Assembly: GCA_025506515.1 (NCBI GenBank)
Contig: CM046452.1
Span: 71,790,580 to 71,854,579, forward strand
Origin: Flaveria trinervia
Lineage: Eukaryota; Streptophyta; Magnoliopsida; Asterales; Asteraceae
Direction: 5' to 3'
Length of the DNA stretch: 64,000 bases
Every line of letters begins with the position of its first letter. Within the stretch, counting starts at the first letter, position 1. The notes below the pieces were generated by a model. That model saw only the letters and a list, made by a program, of their open reading frames with translations. It was not told where the DNA came from and searched no databases. The position numbers were made by a program, and so were the translations under genes. Below, piece by piece: positions 42,147 through 53,527 of this stretch.

Positions 42147-42704
42147 GGGGATGGTTCAAATGAGAACCACCTTTTTTTGTGAGAACTCTAGGAACCAATC
42201 ACAGCCACTCATTTTTTATTACATGCAAATCACATGCCATTTTCCCCTTTTTTTTAACATTCGTAACTTTTTTCACCACATCATTTTTTCAAAAAAAATT
42301 CACCATAAAATTCAGTATTTTTTATCCTTCCAACCCCTACCATATTGATATACTTTTCTAAAAAAATCATACATTCGTTGTTTACATATGTGTAAATCTA
42401 GTTATACACATGTGTAGTACTGGATTTACACTTGTGTAAATCCATATTACACATGTACAAAACGAATTTCGTTAAAAAAAACAGGAATTTTTTTATTTTT
42501 ATAAAATTTTTATAATTTTTTATGAAAGAGGGAAAGTTGGGAAATATTTTTGTGTTTTTATTTTTTTATTTTTATGTTACTTTTTGATTTATAAATTTTT
42601 TATATATATTTTTATAAATTACAATTTTTCCATTGAGAACTAGTGCTTGAGATTAGTTCCTAGAGTTCTCACAAAAAAAGCTAGTTCTCATTTGATCTCT
42701 CCCC
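42147..42704 (-). mobile_element. MITE-like element 2 (558 bp), inverted copy of element 1
   Basis: Same terminal inverted repeats (left GGGGATGGTTCAAATGAGAA..., right end complement of GGGGAGAGATCAAATGAGAA...), and the interior is the reverse complement of element 1, including the TTACACATGTGTA palindromes (42385-42460). The pair with its 32-base TA-rich centre (42115-42146) forms an inverted repeat of about 1.1 kb. Confidence 0.8.
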
Positions 42705-42705
42705 A

Positions 42706-42767
<62 letters not shown>

Positions 42768-43461
42768 ATATATATACTACTATATGGATTTATATATACA
42801 CTAATTTATATACTACTATATAATACACATTAGAATGATAAAAAAAGTAATTTCATTCAAAATATAAGACACCTATATAACATTTTAAGCATAGAGTACA
42901 AGTGTTTTATGCAATAGGCCACTATTGCCCCCATTTAATTAACATCTTCTAATTATTGTATTATTTATTACATGTTATTGATATATTATTTAATAATATG
43001 ATATTATTTAATTTATTTCATTAAATTTTATTTTATATATAATAATATTGTTTATAACAATACTAGCTTTAATAAACTCGTTTATTACACAGGTTGAATA
43101 AATAAAATATTAAATATAATAAAATTTTATTAGTTATAAAACGATATTTCAAGGTAAAATATGATTAAAATTATTTATAAGTAAGGAGTATAAATAATAA
43201 AACAATGATATAAACTTTTTAATATTTTATTTTTAAACTTTTTTTATTTTTTCTAAATAAAAATAAAGTTTTGTTTCAAAACATACATTTTAGAAAAATG
43301 TAATTTTTTAAGATTTCTTACTATAACTCCTAATTTTAATGAATATTTGTTTATAAATTTTTACATATAATATCAACTTTAAAATATTTTGGATTTTATA
43401 AAAGTTTGATGTTATAAAAAGATTTCTTATTTTATAATATTTTTTCTTTAGATACAATATT
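42705..43461. repeat. AT-rich spacer with TA tracts and old repeat
   Basis: TA tracts at 42710-42800. 42865-42945 (containing 'caagtgttttatgcaatagg...attgcccccatt') recurs at 51170-51255. 43065-43250 resembles 46195-46370 in the same orientation (shared 'gaataaataaaatattaaatat'). No gene seen. Confidence 0.7.
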
Positions 43462-43878
43462 TGTGATGTCTGTCGCCTTAAGGTCCGTCGAACGACATAA
43501 ATAAGCATAGAAATATTTTAATTATTCTTCCTTTTCTTCATGAACTCCTGCTTTAAGGAATCATGTCTGCTTTAAGGAATCATGTCTGCTTTAAGGAATC
43601 ATGTCTGCTTTATTCTCCCTTATGCCTGTACTTCCTCCGAGAACGTGTGTTAAGCATAAACCTTTTATAAATTTCATCACCATTACCACCAAATATATCA
43701 TTTTTAATTTCAACCACTGTCATTAATAAAACCATCTTAGACTATCAAATACCATTAAACATGCTTTTAACCTTAATATAACGAACATTTTAAGGTCGTA
43801 ATCAACCGAAACAAATTTTGGAGAACTCGAGGGTTAAGTGCAGGGACTAAACTTGTAATTTTGCAAACTTGGACCGGG

Positions 43879-43886
43879 TATATAAA
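43879..43886 (+). promoter_or_regulatory. TATA box of LTR H
   Basis: TATATAAA in the context GACCGGGTATATAAACCCC, followed about 25-40 bases later by a pyrimidine-rich stretch ('cattcctcattctcatcttcttc') typical of plant transcription starts. Confidence 0.7.
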
Positions 43887-44269
43887 CCCCATTCCCAGCC
43901 ACATTCCTCATTCTCATCTTCTTCACCTTCAACATCTTCTCCACTTTCTCTCTCGATCTAGCACCTAAAACCGTCACGTTTGTTGCGTTTTCACTGCCAA
44001 ATCTTGGGTATCATCGTGTATACTCGTTCCTAGCAGGTAGACAACCTTGTTCAATCCGTTTTTGGCTTGGTTTTACTACTGTGTTTTCTAGGGTTTCGGG
44101 TGCTCGGGTTCATACGAGCACATGAGGTCGTGTGGGTGCGTGTGAGGTCTTTCTGCTTGTGTTTCATGTTTGTGTATGTTTGTAGAGTGTTTCTGGAAGT
44201 CCTTGTGGTGTAAAACTAGCGTTTAGAGCAGCTCGGGGGCTGCTCAGCCCGACCACAGTCGCGATTCTG

Positions 44270-44740
44270 CAGTTCAGGCGACTGGGCCTGTCAGGCGATT
44301 GAGTCGTGCGACTGAGTGAGTCGTGCGACTGAATCTTGCGTCTAAGTCAATCGTGCGACTGAGTTGTGCGACTAGGCATGTCGTGCGACTGATTCGTGCG
44401 ACTGTGAGTTTGTATGCGATTGAGTCATGCGTGCGATGAGTGTATGTGATTGAGTCATGCGTATGAATGATTGTGTGCGATTGAGTCAGGTGACCGACTG
44501 AATGTATGCGATTGTGCGTGTTTCGCACGACTGGAGTACAATCGCACGAATGAAGGTTCAATCGCACGAAAGTAGCTAATTCGCACGATTGAGGGTTGAT
44601 TCGTGCGCATGGAGTTTGGGTCGTGCGAATGTGTGTTGTGTGGTACGACTGAATGCCAGCCATACGAATGAAGACTCAATCGTACGAATGAAGCTGATTC
44701 GTACGATTGAAGGTTGATTCGTAAGGATGGAGCGTTGAGT
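44270..44740 (+). repeat. Degenerate ~20-base array in LTR H
   Basis: Units such as GTCGTGCGACTGAGT, AATCGCACGAATGAAGGTTC and TTCGTACGATTGAAGG repeat about 22 times. The motif matches the arrays in the gypsy LTRs although the surrounding LTR does not. Antisense open frames here are repeat-derived. Confidence 0.85.
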
Positions 44741-46086
44741 CGAGCGTCTGGTCCTGTTGTGTGACTGATGATGTTGAGTGTGAATTTCCCCTTGAACGTC
44801 TAATGATGATAAGGCAACATCAATAAGAGTGTCATTGCTTGACCACAAAGATTAAAGTCAACGCTATTAACATGCACATACTATTTCAATTGAAAACAAC
44901 CTAACATTTTACAATTATCGACAATCCAATTGGAACTCCAAATACTTAACAAGTGCTATCTTTCATAACCACGAGATCATTCACGGATGTCATAAGCAAT
45001 GACAACTACTCGTAGTACTGGATCTACATAAGATCTGATACGTGTGTCCGCTTGTGTGTGTGTGCTACCCACGACCGAAACGATACAACCCGAACCGACC
45101 AAACATTACTATACGCTTTGTACAGGTCATTAATGCTTAACAATAACTGTCAATAGGTGTTGACTGTTCTCTGCATACAACTGTTGGAATCTCGATCTTT
45201 CATACTTACCACTTAACATGTGAGTTTCGTGGCCCCTTTTTGTGCTTATACTACTTTACAAACATTTACAAACATGGGGGAAAAGTATGCTCGCCCATTT
45301 TCTATGCTGTACAACATACATACAATTTACATACTCGAAATCAACGTGCTACTGTTTTGTGAGTACTTATCTGATACATGCTTGAGTCTGCTTTGTGGTT
45401 CTTTCTTACAACCATTTAATTCCAGTGTGGATCCAACGGTTAGGTATTGGTAGTACTACTGGGTTGACACCCCACCCTTGTGTTGGTATACTAGTTAGTA
45501 CCAACAATAGCCAGGTACGGGCCTGGGTGAATATATTCCGACAAGATTCTTTGTGTACGTCATTAGGTTTGGTTGTAAAGATCTTTTCATGTGATTTTGC
45601 TTACTTATAATTGTATGTACGGTATTCTGTAACAACACAGCATCAATTACTTATTTACTTTAAACCTGCGAACTCACCAACAATTTTGTTGACCATTTTG
45701 AGCATATCTTTTCAGGTGATCATGCTAGCTGAGGTTCTAGGTGTGCTGCCTTAGTGGAGACCCTAGGATGTATTTTCGGGCTAAACTTGTCTATTTGAAA
45801 ACAATTGATCTATCTATTTCAAACAACATTATACTTTGTAACTTGTTCCCGGGTTGTGGGAATTGCATACAATGTTATTATCTGTGTTTATCTTATATCA
45901 TGTTTATGCTTATGGCTATGTGGTCGTGATTACTGACTAAACACGACACAAGTCCCCTTGTTGTCGGGTGTCGTCATGACACGCTTGTCATCATTATTAT
46001 TATTGCATCTCTATCGCTTACCATGTGTTATGACGATTCCCGTCTCGTTACGCCCCCGTGTTTCCGCTCTTAGCGGGGGTGTGACA

Positions 46087-47114
46087 ATATAATAAAAATA
46101 TTCTTTTTGCAAAATTTAGGAGAGATAAATGAGAAAATTTAGGTGAGATGGGTTGTGATGATGACACATGTTCACCCTAGTTGCCATTTTATTAGAGCAC
46201 TAGGTTAGTCCCCGTGTAATAGACGGATCGAATAAATAAAATATTAAATATATATTAATAAAAACTCATGCAATATAAATTATGCTTGAAGTTAAAATAT
46301 GATTATAATTACATATAAATAATTACTTTAAGTAAGATACAATAATGTATTTTTCTTAAACTTTTGTTTTTATAAAAAAAATTGTGATTTTTAAATATAC
46401 TGTTTTAAGAGAGATGATTTTTTTTAATTTCCTTGTATTCTATTTTTTATAATTTTTATGTTTTTTAATGTATGTTTTTAATAAAAAATAGGTTTTTAGT
46501 TTATTAAATTATACATCTTTTAATTTGAAAATAGTATGAGTAACAATATTAGTATTCAATGTTATTATTAATAATATAGAGAAATGTGAAAGTAAGTATA
46601 ATGAGGTTTACGATTGTTTCACGCTTAGTTTGGTTTTTTTATAGATAGATAGATAGGCTAAAAACTCTTTAAAAAAATAGATTAAATTTTCATATAATAT
46701 ATATATGTAAAATGAACATGTATAGTTACAGTATAATATTTTAATGTAAAATTAATCATTTATTCCATTTACGCCCTTACAATAAAGTATAACATATGAT
46801 TCTTATAATACAAATGTTAAACCATATATACATGACTAAACAAAAACCTCCATTTACGTCAATGTCGTTCATTTATTGCGATTGAGCACTAACCCCTTTT
46901 CTTCTTTCTCTTGGCAGTTGTTAACAACTCAATAATAATCAAGATGATAATTTGTGATGATAATTTCTTCATAACTTTTTTCAGTCCATGCAAATCACCA
47001 CTAAAGCTGCCTCTAATGATCATAAAACTCTAAAATATATTCATAAACGAAACCCCATCCATGCTTTCACTAATCGTGTTTGGATAATATAATTTTATTA
47101 AAAACTTTTGTAAT
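46087..47114. repeat. AT-rich spacer without recognisable gene
   Basis: AT-rich with no coding signal. 46195-46370 resembles 43065-43250 on the other side of LTR H. The rest is not recognised. Confidence 0.6.
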
Positions 47115-49269
47115 TGTAACGTCCTGTTCCCGGGACGCTTACAGCTGGTAAATCATTGCATATAAACATATAACTTTACATTTAACATTCATAAAACATT
47201 GCAGCGGAAACTTAAAAATAACTTTTCATATCATTATAAATGCTTTTGCAAGTTAATACAATCGTTCATTTCAAAACATCGTTCGTTCGCATTACAATGT
47301 AAAAACATTAACAAAAGAATGTCATCCCAAAAGGGCTGAGTAGCCGCCCCGTGCCATCCTCAGTAACATTACCTGCCAACTGGAAACACATAAAAGTCAG
47401 CATTGCTGAGTGAGTTCTAGTTTTAAAATAAAACATACTTTACTATCGTTAAAACCATACTTTACTTTACATGTGCACACATCATACGTACACATAGATA
47501 ATATCATTATTATTTTCATCATTCGTTCATTAACTTTCGTTACTTTCATTCACGTTCATTTCTTTCGATGACATGTACATTACCCTGAACATTGTGCACT
47601 AAGCGGGTAACTAGGCCTGAGGTCTTTCATAGACCTCGAACACTGTGCACGAAGCTGACTCCAGTACCTAGGGCAAGTACATTCACCACCTATCTTTTCT
47701 CTTTCATTCCGGGTCAATGCTATATGCTATACCCCGAACATTATGCACGAAGCTGATAACTAGGCCTGAGGTCTTTTATAGACCTCGAACATTGTGCACA
47801 AAGCTGACTCCAGCACCTAGGGCAAGCGGTAAGGATCCCATACATATGGTCAATCACAAAGATTGGACCCCTGTGTGCATCCTTCTGGGGTAGCTAACCC
47901 GCACACAGTTGAGCTAACACCCTTCATTGGGTGTGAACCTCCATACACTTGCTTGCAAGCTTTCTTACGTTCATTCATTAATGCATGCATTCTTCATTTC
48001 GTTCCTCTTTTCATTATCTTCCATTTTACGTTACATAATACTTTTCATTTCGTTCATTAACATTCCATGTAAAGCCAAGGGAAAATAATCATTCATAATA
48101 AAAAGGAACATCAACATACACAATCAACATCATAAAACAGGGCATCATCATACATACAAAACATACATCATGCCAAATCGTACAACATCATACATCATCA
48201 TCATCCATACCCAACCTAACCTCTATGGCCTCAAAAGTCATCTTACATGAACCCTCATGAACCTTTCACGTCAAAACTTACATCTGCATTTTCCCCCGAA
48301 AGTCAGTAACTAAACTATGTTCCCTCGGGTACACAAGCCCTACTTAGGCGTATGGGCACCCTTTAGTCACATGGCCTTCCAGGCGACTAAACCCATGCAG
48401 ATGGACACCAAGCGAATGGGCCCCATGTGAATGGACGCAATGCGGATGAACACAATGCGGATGAGTCCCATGCGAATGGAACTAATGTGGATGAACACTT
48501 GTGCGATTGAACACAGATGCGGATGAACACCCTGTGCGAATGAAAGTAATGTGGATGGACACCTAGGCGAATGGACCTTCAATCGCATGACTCCCCATGC
48601 GTATGGCCCTTAGTCGTGCGACACACAAGCGTATAGACTCCATTCTCTTGACTCGCATGCGAATGAACCTCAGTCGCACTCCTTTCGGCCGTATGGCCTC
48701 CATTCGGTCGCCTAGCCCTAACTGATGCATAATGCAGTTCATCCCAAACCCAATCTGCGATTTTCGGCCTCCAAACCCTTCCAAACTCGTTCTAATCCAA
48801 AATCAACAATCCTAAACCTTAGGAACACATACCACAACACCATACAAGCATGCACAAGCCTAAAATCAAACTCCACTCGCATCACACACAAACACATACA
48901 TACGGGTTCAACACACACATTTCAAAAACGAGTTTCAGATGTGTTCCAGCTCCAAAATCATTCAAAAATGTGTAAAAGAGGGGCCCTAGAACTTACACAA
49001 ACAACATCGTCGAGTAAAGCTTCGATTCAACCTGCTACACTTCGACTTTCACGCTCGAATCCACAATAACCAAGCTTTTTCCCTTTTTCTTCCTCTCTTC
49101 TCTCTATGGCAGATTTTTTGGTGAGTGTGGGGAGGGTGTGGGCTGCCCTCCCCTCTTAATCCCCCACTCTTTCAAACTTTCTCTCGTTTTGGCAAGTTTG
49201 GTCCCTCAACTTTGGACTTTATTTTTTTCTTTCTTTCGTCGGCTTTAAAGAAAATATCCGGGTGTTACA
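47115..49269 (-). mobile_element. Solo LTR of the B/D/F gypsy family (2155 bp)
   Basis: On the plus strand it begins TGTAACGTCCTGTTCCCGGGACGC (LTR end in complement) and ends ATCCGGGTGTTACA (LTR start in complement). Flanks GTAAT (47110-47114) and ATAAT (49270-49274) match at four of five bases. It includes the shared 'gtcagcattgctgagtgagttctag' block (47396), a degenerate array (48340-48715) and duplicated 'cgaacattgtgcac' segments (47590-47820). It is closest to the D/F subfamily. No internal region. Confidence 0.88.
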
Positions 49270-51459
49270 ATAATATATGTAACTGTTTTTGTCATTCAAT
49301 TTTTTCAATAATTATATTTTGATTTTTTTAATTATCTCATAACACACCGAGTTAATACTTACTAAAATCGAATTCCCAAACAGTCGTACCGCTGGAAAGC
49401 ACATGCATTTCAACAAGTATATGTATATATATTGCTAACCCATTCCATAATTGTTAACCGGTTAACCATATCTTAGACTATTAAAGTACATAAAGAAGCA
49501 TATGGTGCATATTTATACACATTAATAAATTGAATTCTTACTTCAATTTGCACGCGAGTAAGGGTATTATGGTAAATGTACAATTGTCCTTCCACATCAA
49601 ATCAACTGCATTGTCTATAAAAGTATATATCACGAATGCTGATCATTAGCACGTTGTCTCTTCCTCAATTCTAGCATTACTTGTAGACTTTTTCGTATCG
49701 AGTTGCCTTTCTTTTCAACCGTGTTCTCGTTTTTATTTCCTTGAGTATCTTCATCACAATGAAGGGCATCACAGATTGAAGAACCTAATGCGCCTAATCA
49801 GCAATGGCTTCTTTTATAGCTGGCTCCAAACAAATTTTCATCACTATTAAGTATATGTCCTAACTATTTTTAAAAAGCATGATACATGATTGTAACATAA
49901 CCTATAAAATTTGAATTGACCTTTGGCTTTACCCGTGAGCCTAAAGTGCTACGTGCCACTAGTTAACATCTTGGTATCGAATTCAACGTAAAACCTTTCC
50001 TAAATCTTTAAAGTAAATCTAATATCCATATCTATTATGACCATCCCTCTAATATTGTCACACCCCATCGGAGGAGCGTCATCGATCGTACCAAATGTCT
50101 TATAGTAAAAACAAATAGCAATAGATTAACTAGACCTAAATTTTTCATTTTACAAAAACCTTTACAATCATTTTAAGGACATTTATATACTTCGGGTATA
50201 ACATAACAAATAAGGTCTTACGGGTACATTCTATATCAAATATACAAGTTACATCCCACCTAACCATACTTTAATGTTTAAAAACTTGCTTAGATTACCA
50301 ACAACATGCTAAGCATTTTCTAGTAAAGTATTCTTTAGGTTTTCGTTGTAATGTGTGTCGATTTCAAACTCAATTGATCTCGCTACGTCCATGTCTTGGT
50401 TAGACACAACCATGTGATCTTCAATAAGTTTTGACTTGTTAAATTTAAATATAATGTCTCTTAGAAATTTGAGTGTTTATATGAATTTATTTTACATATC
50501 TTTGTTTACTTTTGAATTATTGGATGTAATGATGCTATTTAGACTTTAAGTAAATAGAAACATTTACATTTTATTGGTGTTTAAAGAGTTGGAGAACAAT
50601 CTTTTAATGGAACAAAGTACTGAATTTAGATAATTTGTTATGCAATGATTAAAGCCTTTTTTGTGTAAAGAGTGAATGGCCCTCTCACATGATGTCACCT
50701 TTCTATTTATAGTTGAGGTTATTATTTTTTTAAAACCTTAATCAAACAAACTGATATTGAAATATCTTTTGCTATTAACTAATATTCTCCATGCATTTTT
50801 CATCCATCTCGAGTGTCTTTGTTGGTCCCCTTTGTTGTAATCTTATCCAATCTAGAAACCCTTTCCAGTTCGCCATGCTTTTCGGTCTCCATTTATGTTT
50901 TTTTCCTGAATAGTTAAGTTCTGAACACTCAAGATCACCCTAAAAATAAATCACCCTTTCTCTTGTAGAATAGATGCATGGCGCCTTGCCCATCTCATAC
51001 AAGAGGAAACCTACAACTAGAAACATTGTTTGGCTCACACATAGCATATTGCTATAGATGAAACTCAAACCCATGAACTCTTATTTGAAAAGTCATGAAG
51101 TTACCATTAGTCCAAAATGATTCGTTGTATAAAACATTTGAGAAGGATACAATTGTAATTTTACTCAAAGTAGAAGACACCTAAGGCAACTTTTTAAGCA
51201 CAATGTACAAGTGTGTTATGCAATAGGTTTTAAATTGCCCCCATTAAGTATATTTTTTTCTAATAATACATTATTCAATACAGATTAAATTATTTAATTC
51301 ACTAAATTAAGTATTATCTTATTTATAATGGTTTTATAATTATATTTAAATTTACATTTTCCATTTATATTTTTATAACAAATAGTATTTAAATTAAGTA
51401 TTATCTTATTTAGATACATAAGTTATAAGTTAATAATTACTAAATATTACATAGTTATA

Positions 51460-51496
<37 letters not shown>

Positions 51497-51570
51497 CACC
51501 GAAATATAGTTAGTGTTTAAGCTAGATTGGGTTAGATTGCGCTTTTCAAGTGAAACTCGATGACTCACGT
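49270..51570. repeat. AT-rich region with old repeat fragments; no gene recognised
   Basis: No supported coding sequence. 50056 onward begins TGTCACACCCCATCGGAGGAGCG, which looks like the edge of another LTR, but no far end is identifiable. 51060-51116 is a degenerate tRNA-like piece. 51170-51255 repeats 42865-42945. A TAA microsatellite lies at 51465-51495. Confidence 0.6.
51060..51116 (-). other. Degenerate tRNA-like sequence outside an identified LTR
   Basis: On the minus strand it reads GGACTAATGGTAACTTC (A-box-like) and, 38 bases after TAATGG, GGGTTTGAGTTTC (decayed B box). The same geometry and the TAATGGT core recur in the E LTR unit at 56182-56258. It could be an old relic of the same module. 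Confidence 0.35.
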
Positions 51571-51996
51571 CGCATCTCGTGGGTCAAACCACTAGTGCAT
51601 TAAAATGAAAGAGTGATCTTGTTTAATTTGTAATTCAGCCATCTTATGTGTATTACTTACCAATTTTTTATTACAAACTTAAATTATTTATATATGTTTA
51701 AACTTTTATATTATAGTACGAGAAATACTAAACTATCTCTATAATAATTAACTTGGGGGGCGTTTGTTTTTTCAGAAAAGCTCTTCTTGATCTTTTTTGT
51801 AATCGCCACACATACTACACACAGATGTTTAGGCTATAGAGTGTTTGTTTTTTTGGAAGACTTTTCATTAAAAAAATTCTGCGCGAGGTCTGAATGGTGT
51901 AGACTTAACACAACCACTTTTAAAGTCTTCTATAGTCTGCAAAGGATCAAACACCTTCACCCACCATCACCCATATCCACCACCACCGTCCACTAC

Positions 51997-52936
51997 TGTA
52001 ACACCCGGTTATTTATCTCTTTTGAAGCCGACAAAAAAAGAAAAAGAAATAAAGTCCTAAGTCGAGGGACCAAACTCGCCAACGAAAGAAAGTTGGGTGA
52101 GTGGGAGTATATAAAGGGAGAGGGAAGCCCTTACCCTCTCCCCACACTCACATTTCAGCCAAAAGAAAGAGGAGAAGAGAGAAAGAAGAGAAAAAGGGAG
52201 AAAAGTTGGTTCTGGTTGGTTCGAGTAAGCCAAAATCATTGAGAAGCGAGTCAAATCGAAGCTCTCCTCGTTGTGGTCGTTTATGTGAGTTCTAGGACCC
52301 CTCTTTTACATGTTTTTGAAAGATTTTAGGGCTGGAACACATCTGAAATTGGGTTTTTGAGTGTGTGCCTGTTTGACCCGTTTGTGTATGTGTATGTGTG
52401 TGTATGATTCGTTTGAGCCATGCTTGTGAACTTGTGTGTGCTTGAATGGTGTTGTGGTATGCATTCCTAAGGTTTAGGATGGTTGATTTGTGCTTAGAAT
52501 GAGTTTAGATGAGCTTGGAGGTCGAAAATGGCGGATTGGGTTCGGGATGAACTGCATTCTGCATCAGCTAGGGCTAGGCGACCGAATGAAGGCCATACGG
52601 CCGAATGAGGTGCGATTGGGGTCCATTCGCACGATTGAGAGTTCATTCGCACGATTGGGGCCAGTCGCATGGGTAGTCATGCGACTAAGGGTCCAGTCGC
52701 ATAAGTGCTCATCCGCATTAGTTCCATTCGCATGAGATCCATCGGCATTGGTCCATTCGCATGAAGCTCAGTCGCATGGAGGCCTTGCGACTGAAGGGTG
52801 TCCATACGCCCTAATAGGACTGTTACATCCGAGGAGAAGTGTAGTTTAACTTCTGACTTTCGGGGGAAAGTGCAGTTGTAAGTTTGAACGTAAAGGTTCC
52901 CGTAAGTTCATGTAAGATGACTGTTGAGGTCTTAGA
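51997..52936 (+). repeat. D/F-type LTR, 5' part (duplicated copy 1)
   Basis: Starts TGTAACACCCGGTTATTTATC. It has a clear TATA box (52108) and the 20-base array (52575-52830), and stops at GGTCTTAGA where a C/E-type LTR begins. It is an exact-order duplicate of 53953-54886. Confidence 0.9.
52108..52116 (+). promoter_or_regulatory. TATA box of the D/F-type LTR
   Basis: TATATAAAG in the context GTGGGAGTATATAAAGGGAGAGG; the copy-2 equivalent is at 54060-54068. In B, G and the 47115 solo LTR the same position reads TGTAAGA, TGTAAAG and TTAAGAG, so only this copy keeps a canonical box. Confidence 0.7.
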
Positions 52937-53527
52937 TGTCACACCCCAACCTTGACGGCGGAAACGTCGAGATATGAGGGTTAATATTGTTCACAGCCAC
53001 ATAACGCTATATTAAAATGTATATATTATTATCATAAGTCTTGAAATGAAATACAATCATAAGTCTCAAACAAGTAATAAGTTCAAACATAAAACATAAT
53101 GTAAACTTTTTTTTATTTCATTAACTAGATCCAAGTCCTAGATTATAGCATGCTTCAAAAGGATCACTTTAAACTTGAGGTTGACCTGAAACATGATAAA
53201 AATAAGAGTCAACTAAAAATAGTTGGTGAGTTTCTAAGGTTTTCATACATAATATGAAAAAGGTTACAAGTAGCAATTCATGTCATAGGTCATAAGCAAG
53301 TAAGGTTATAGAACACATATCGTTACAACCAAACCTCGACTTGATTACAAGTATAAAAGATTGGCTAAGTGTATTTGGTTCCCATGATGAACAAGCATAC
53401 GTCATCAGGAGCCGTCAATACCTCGGCTTTAGCACCAAATAGGCTTGTCAGACCCAAAGATCTAAGACGTCGCCAGGCTAGCAATAGTTAATGATTGTAA
53501 ACAAACTATGTATCTCATATAATCACT
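52937..53527 (-). repeat. C/E-type LTR fragment (duplicated)
   Basis: Matches 54887-55477 and begins TGTCACACCCCAACCTTGACGG. It is cut at 53527 by the tandem duplication boundary, not by an LTR end. Confidence 0.92.

Larger units (their letters stand above)
43462..46086 (+). mobile_element. Solo LTR H, a different LTR family (2625 bp)
   Basis: Starts TGTGATGTCTGTCGCC and ends GGGGGTGTGACA. Flanks ATATT (43457-43461) and ATATA (46087-46091) match at four of five bases, a plausible aged target duplication. A TATA box (43879) followed by a T/C-rich start region gives plus orientation. It contains a 21-base triplicate (GCTTTAAGGAATCATGTCT, 43550-43612) and a 20-base degenerate array (44270-44740). 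No internal region follows, so I call it a solo LTR. It is not obviously homologous to the gypsy LTRs outside the array. Confidence 0.75.
51571..53527. repeat. Tandem duplication, copy 1 (1957 bp)
   Basis: Begins CGCATCTCGTGGGTCAAACC and ends TATAATCACT. Copy 2 follows immediately (53528-55477). It contains AT-rich flank, a plus-strand D/F-type LTR start (51997-52936) and the first ~590 bases of a C/E-type LTR (52937-53527). The two copies differ by only a few substitutions and short indels. Confidence 0.95.

Noticed and set aside
45220..45930. Short open frames at 45220-45453, 45395-45610 and 45741-45929 as small genes.
   Set aside because: They sit inside solo LTR H, have no recognisable domain and are within chance length for this composition.
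49600..49800. Possible host gene promoter (TCTATAAAAGTATA near 49614 followed by pyrimidine-rich sequence and ATG at 49759).
   Set aside because: The ATG opens only a few codons before a stop and no downstream coding sequence is seen. It could equally be an old repeat leader.
50056..50380. Another solo LTR starting TGTCACACCCCATCGG.
   Set aside because: No matching CA end or target duplication was found and it does not align with other LTRs here. Noted only as a possible LTR edge.
51787..52295. Open frame 51787-52242 and basic frame 52101-52295 (duplicated at 54053-54247).
   Set aside because: Both overlap the LTR start, TATA box and duplicated spacer. Their composition follows purine-rich leader sequence, and no domain is recognised.
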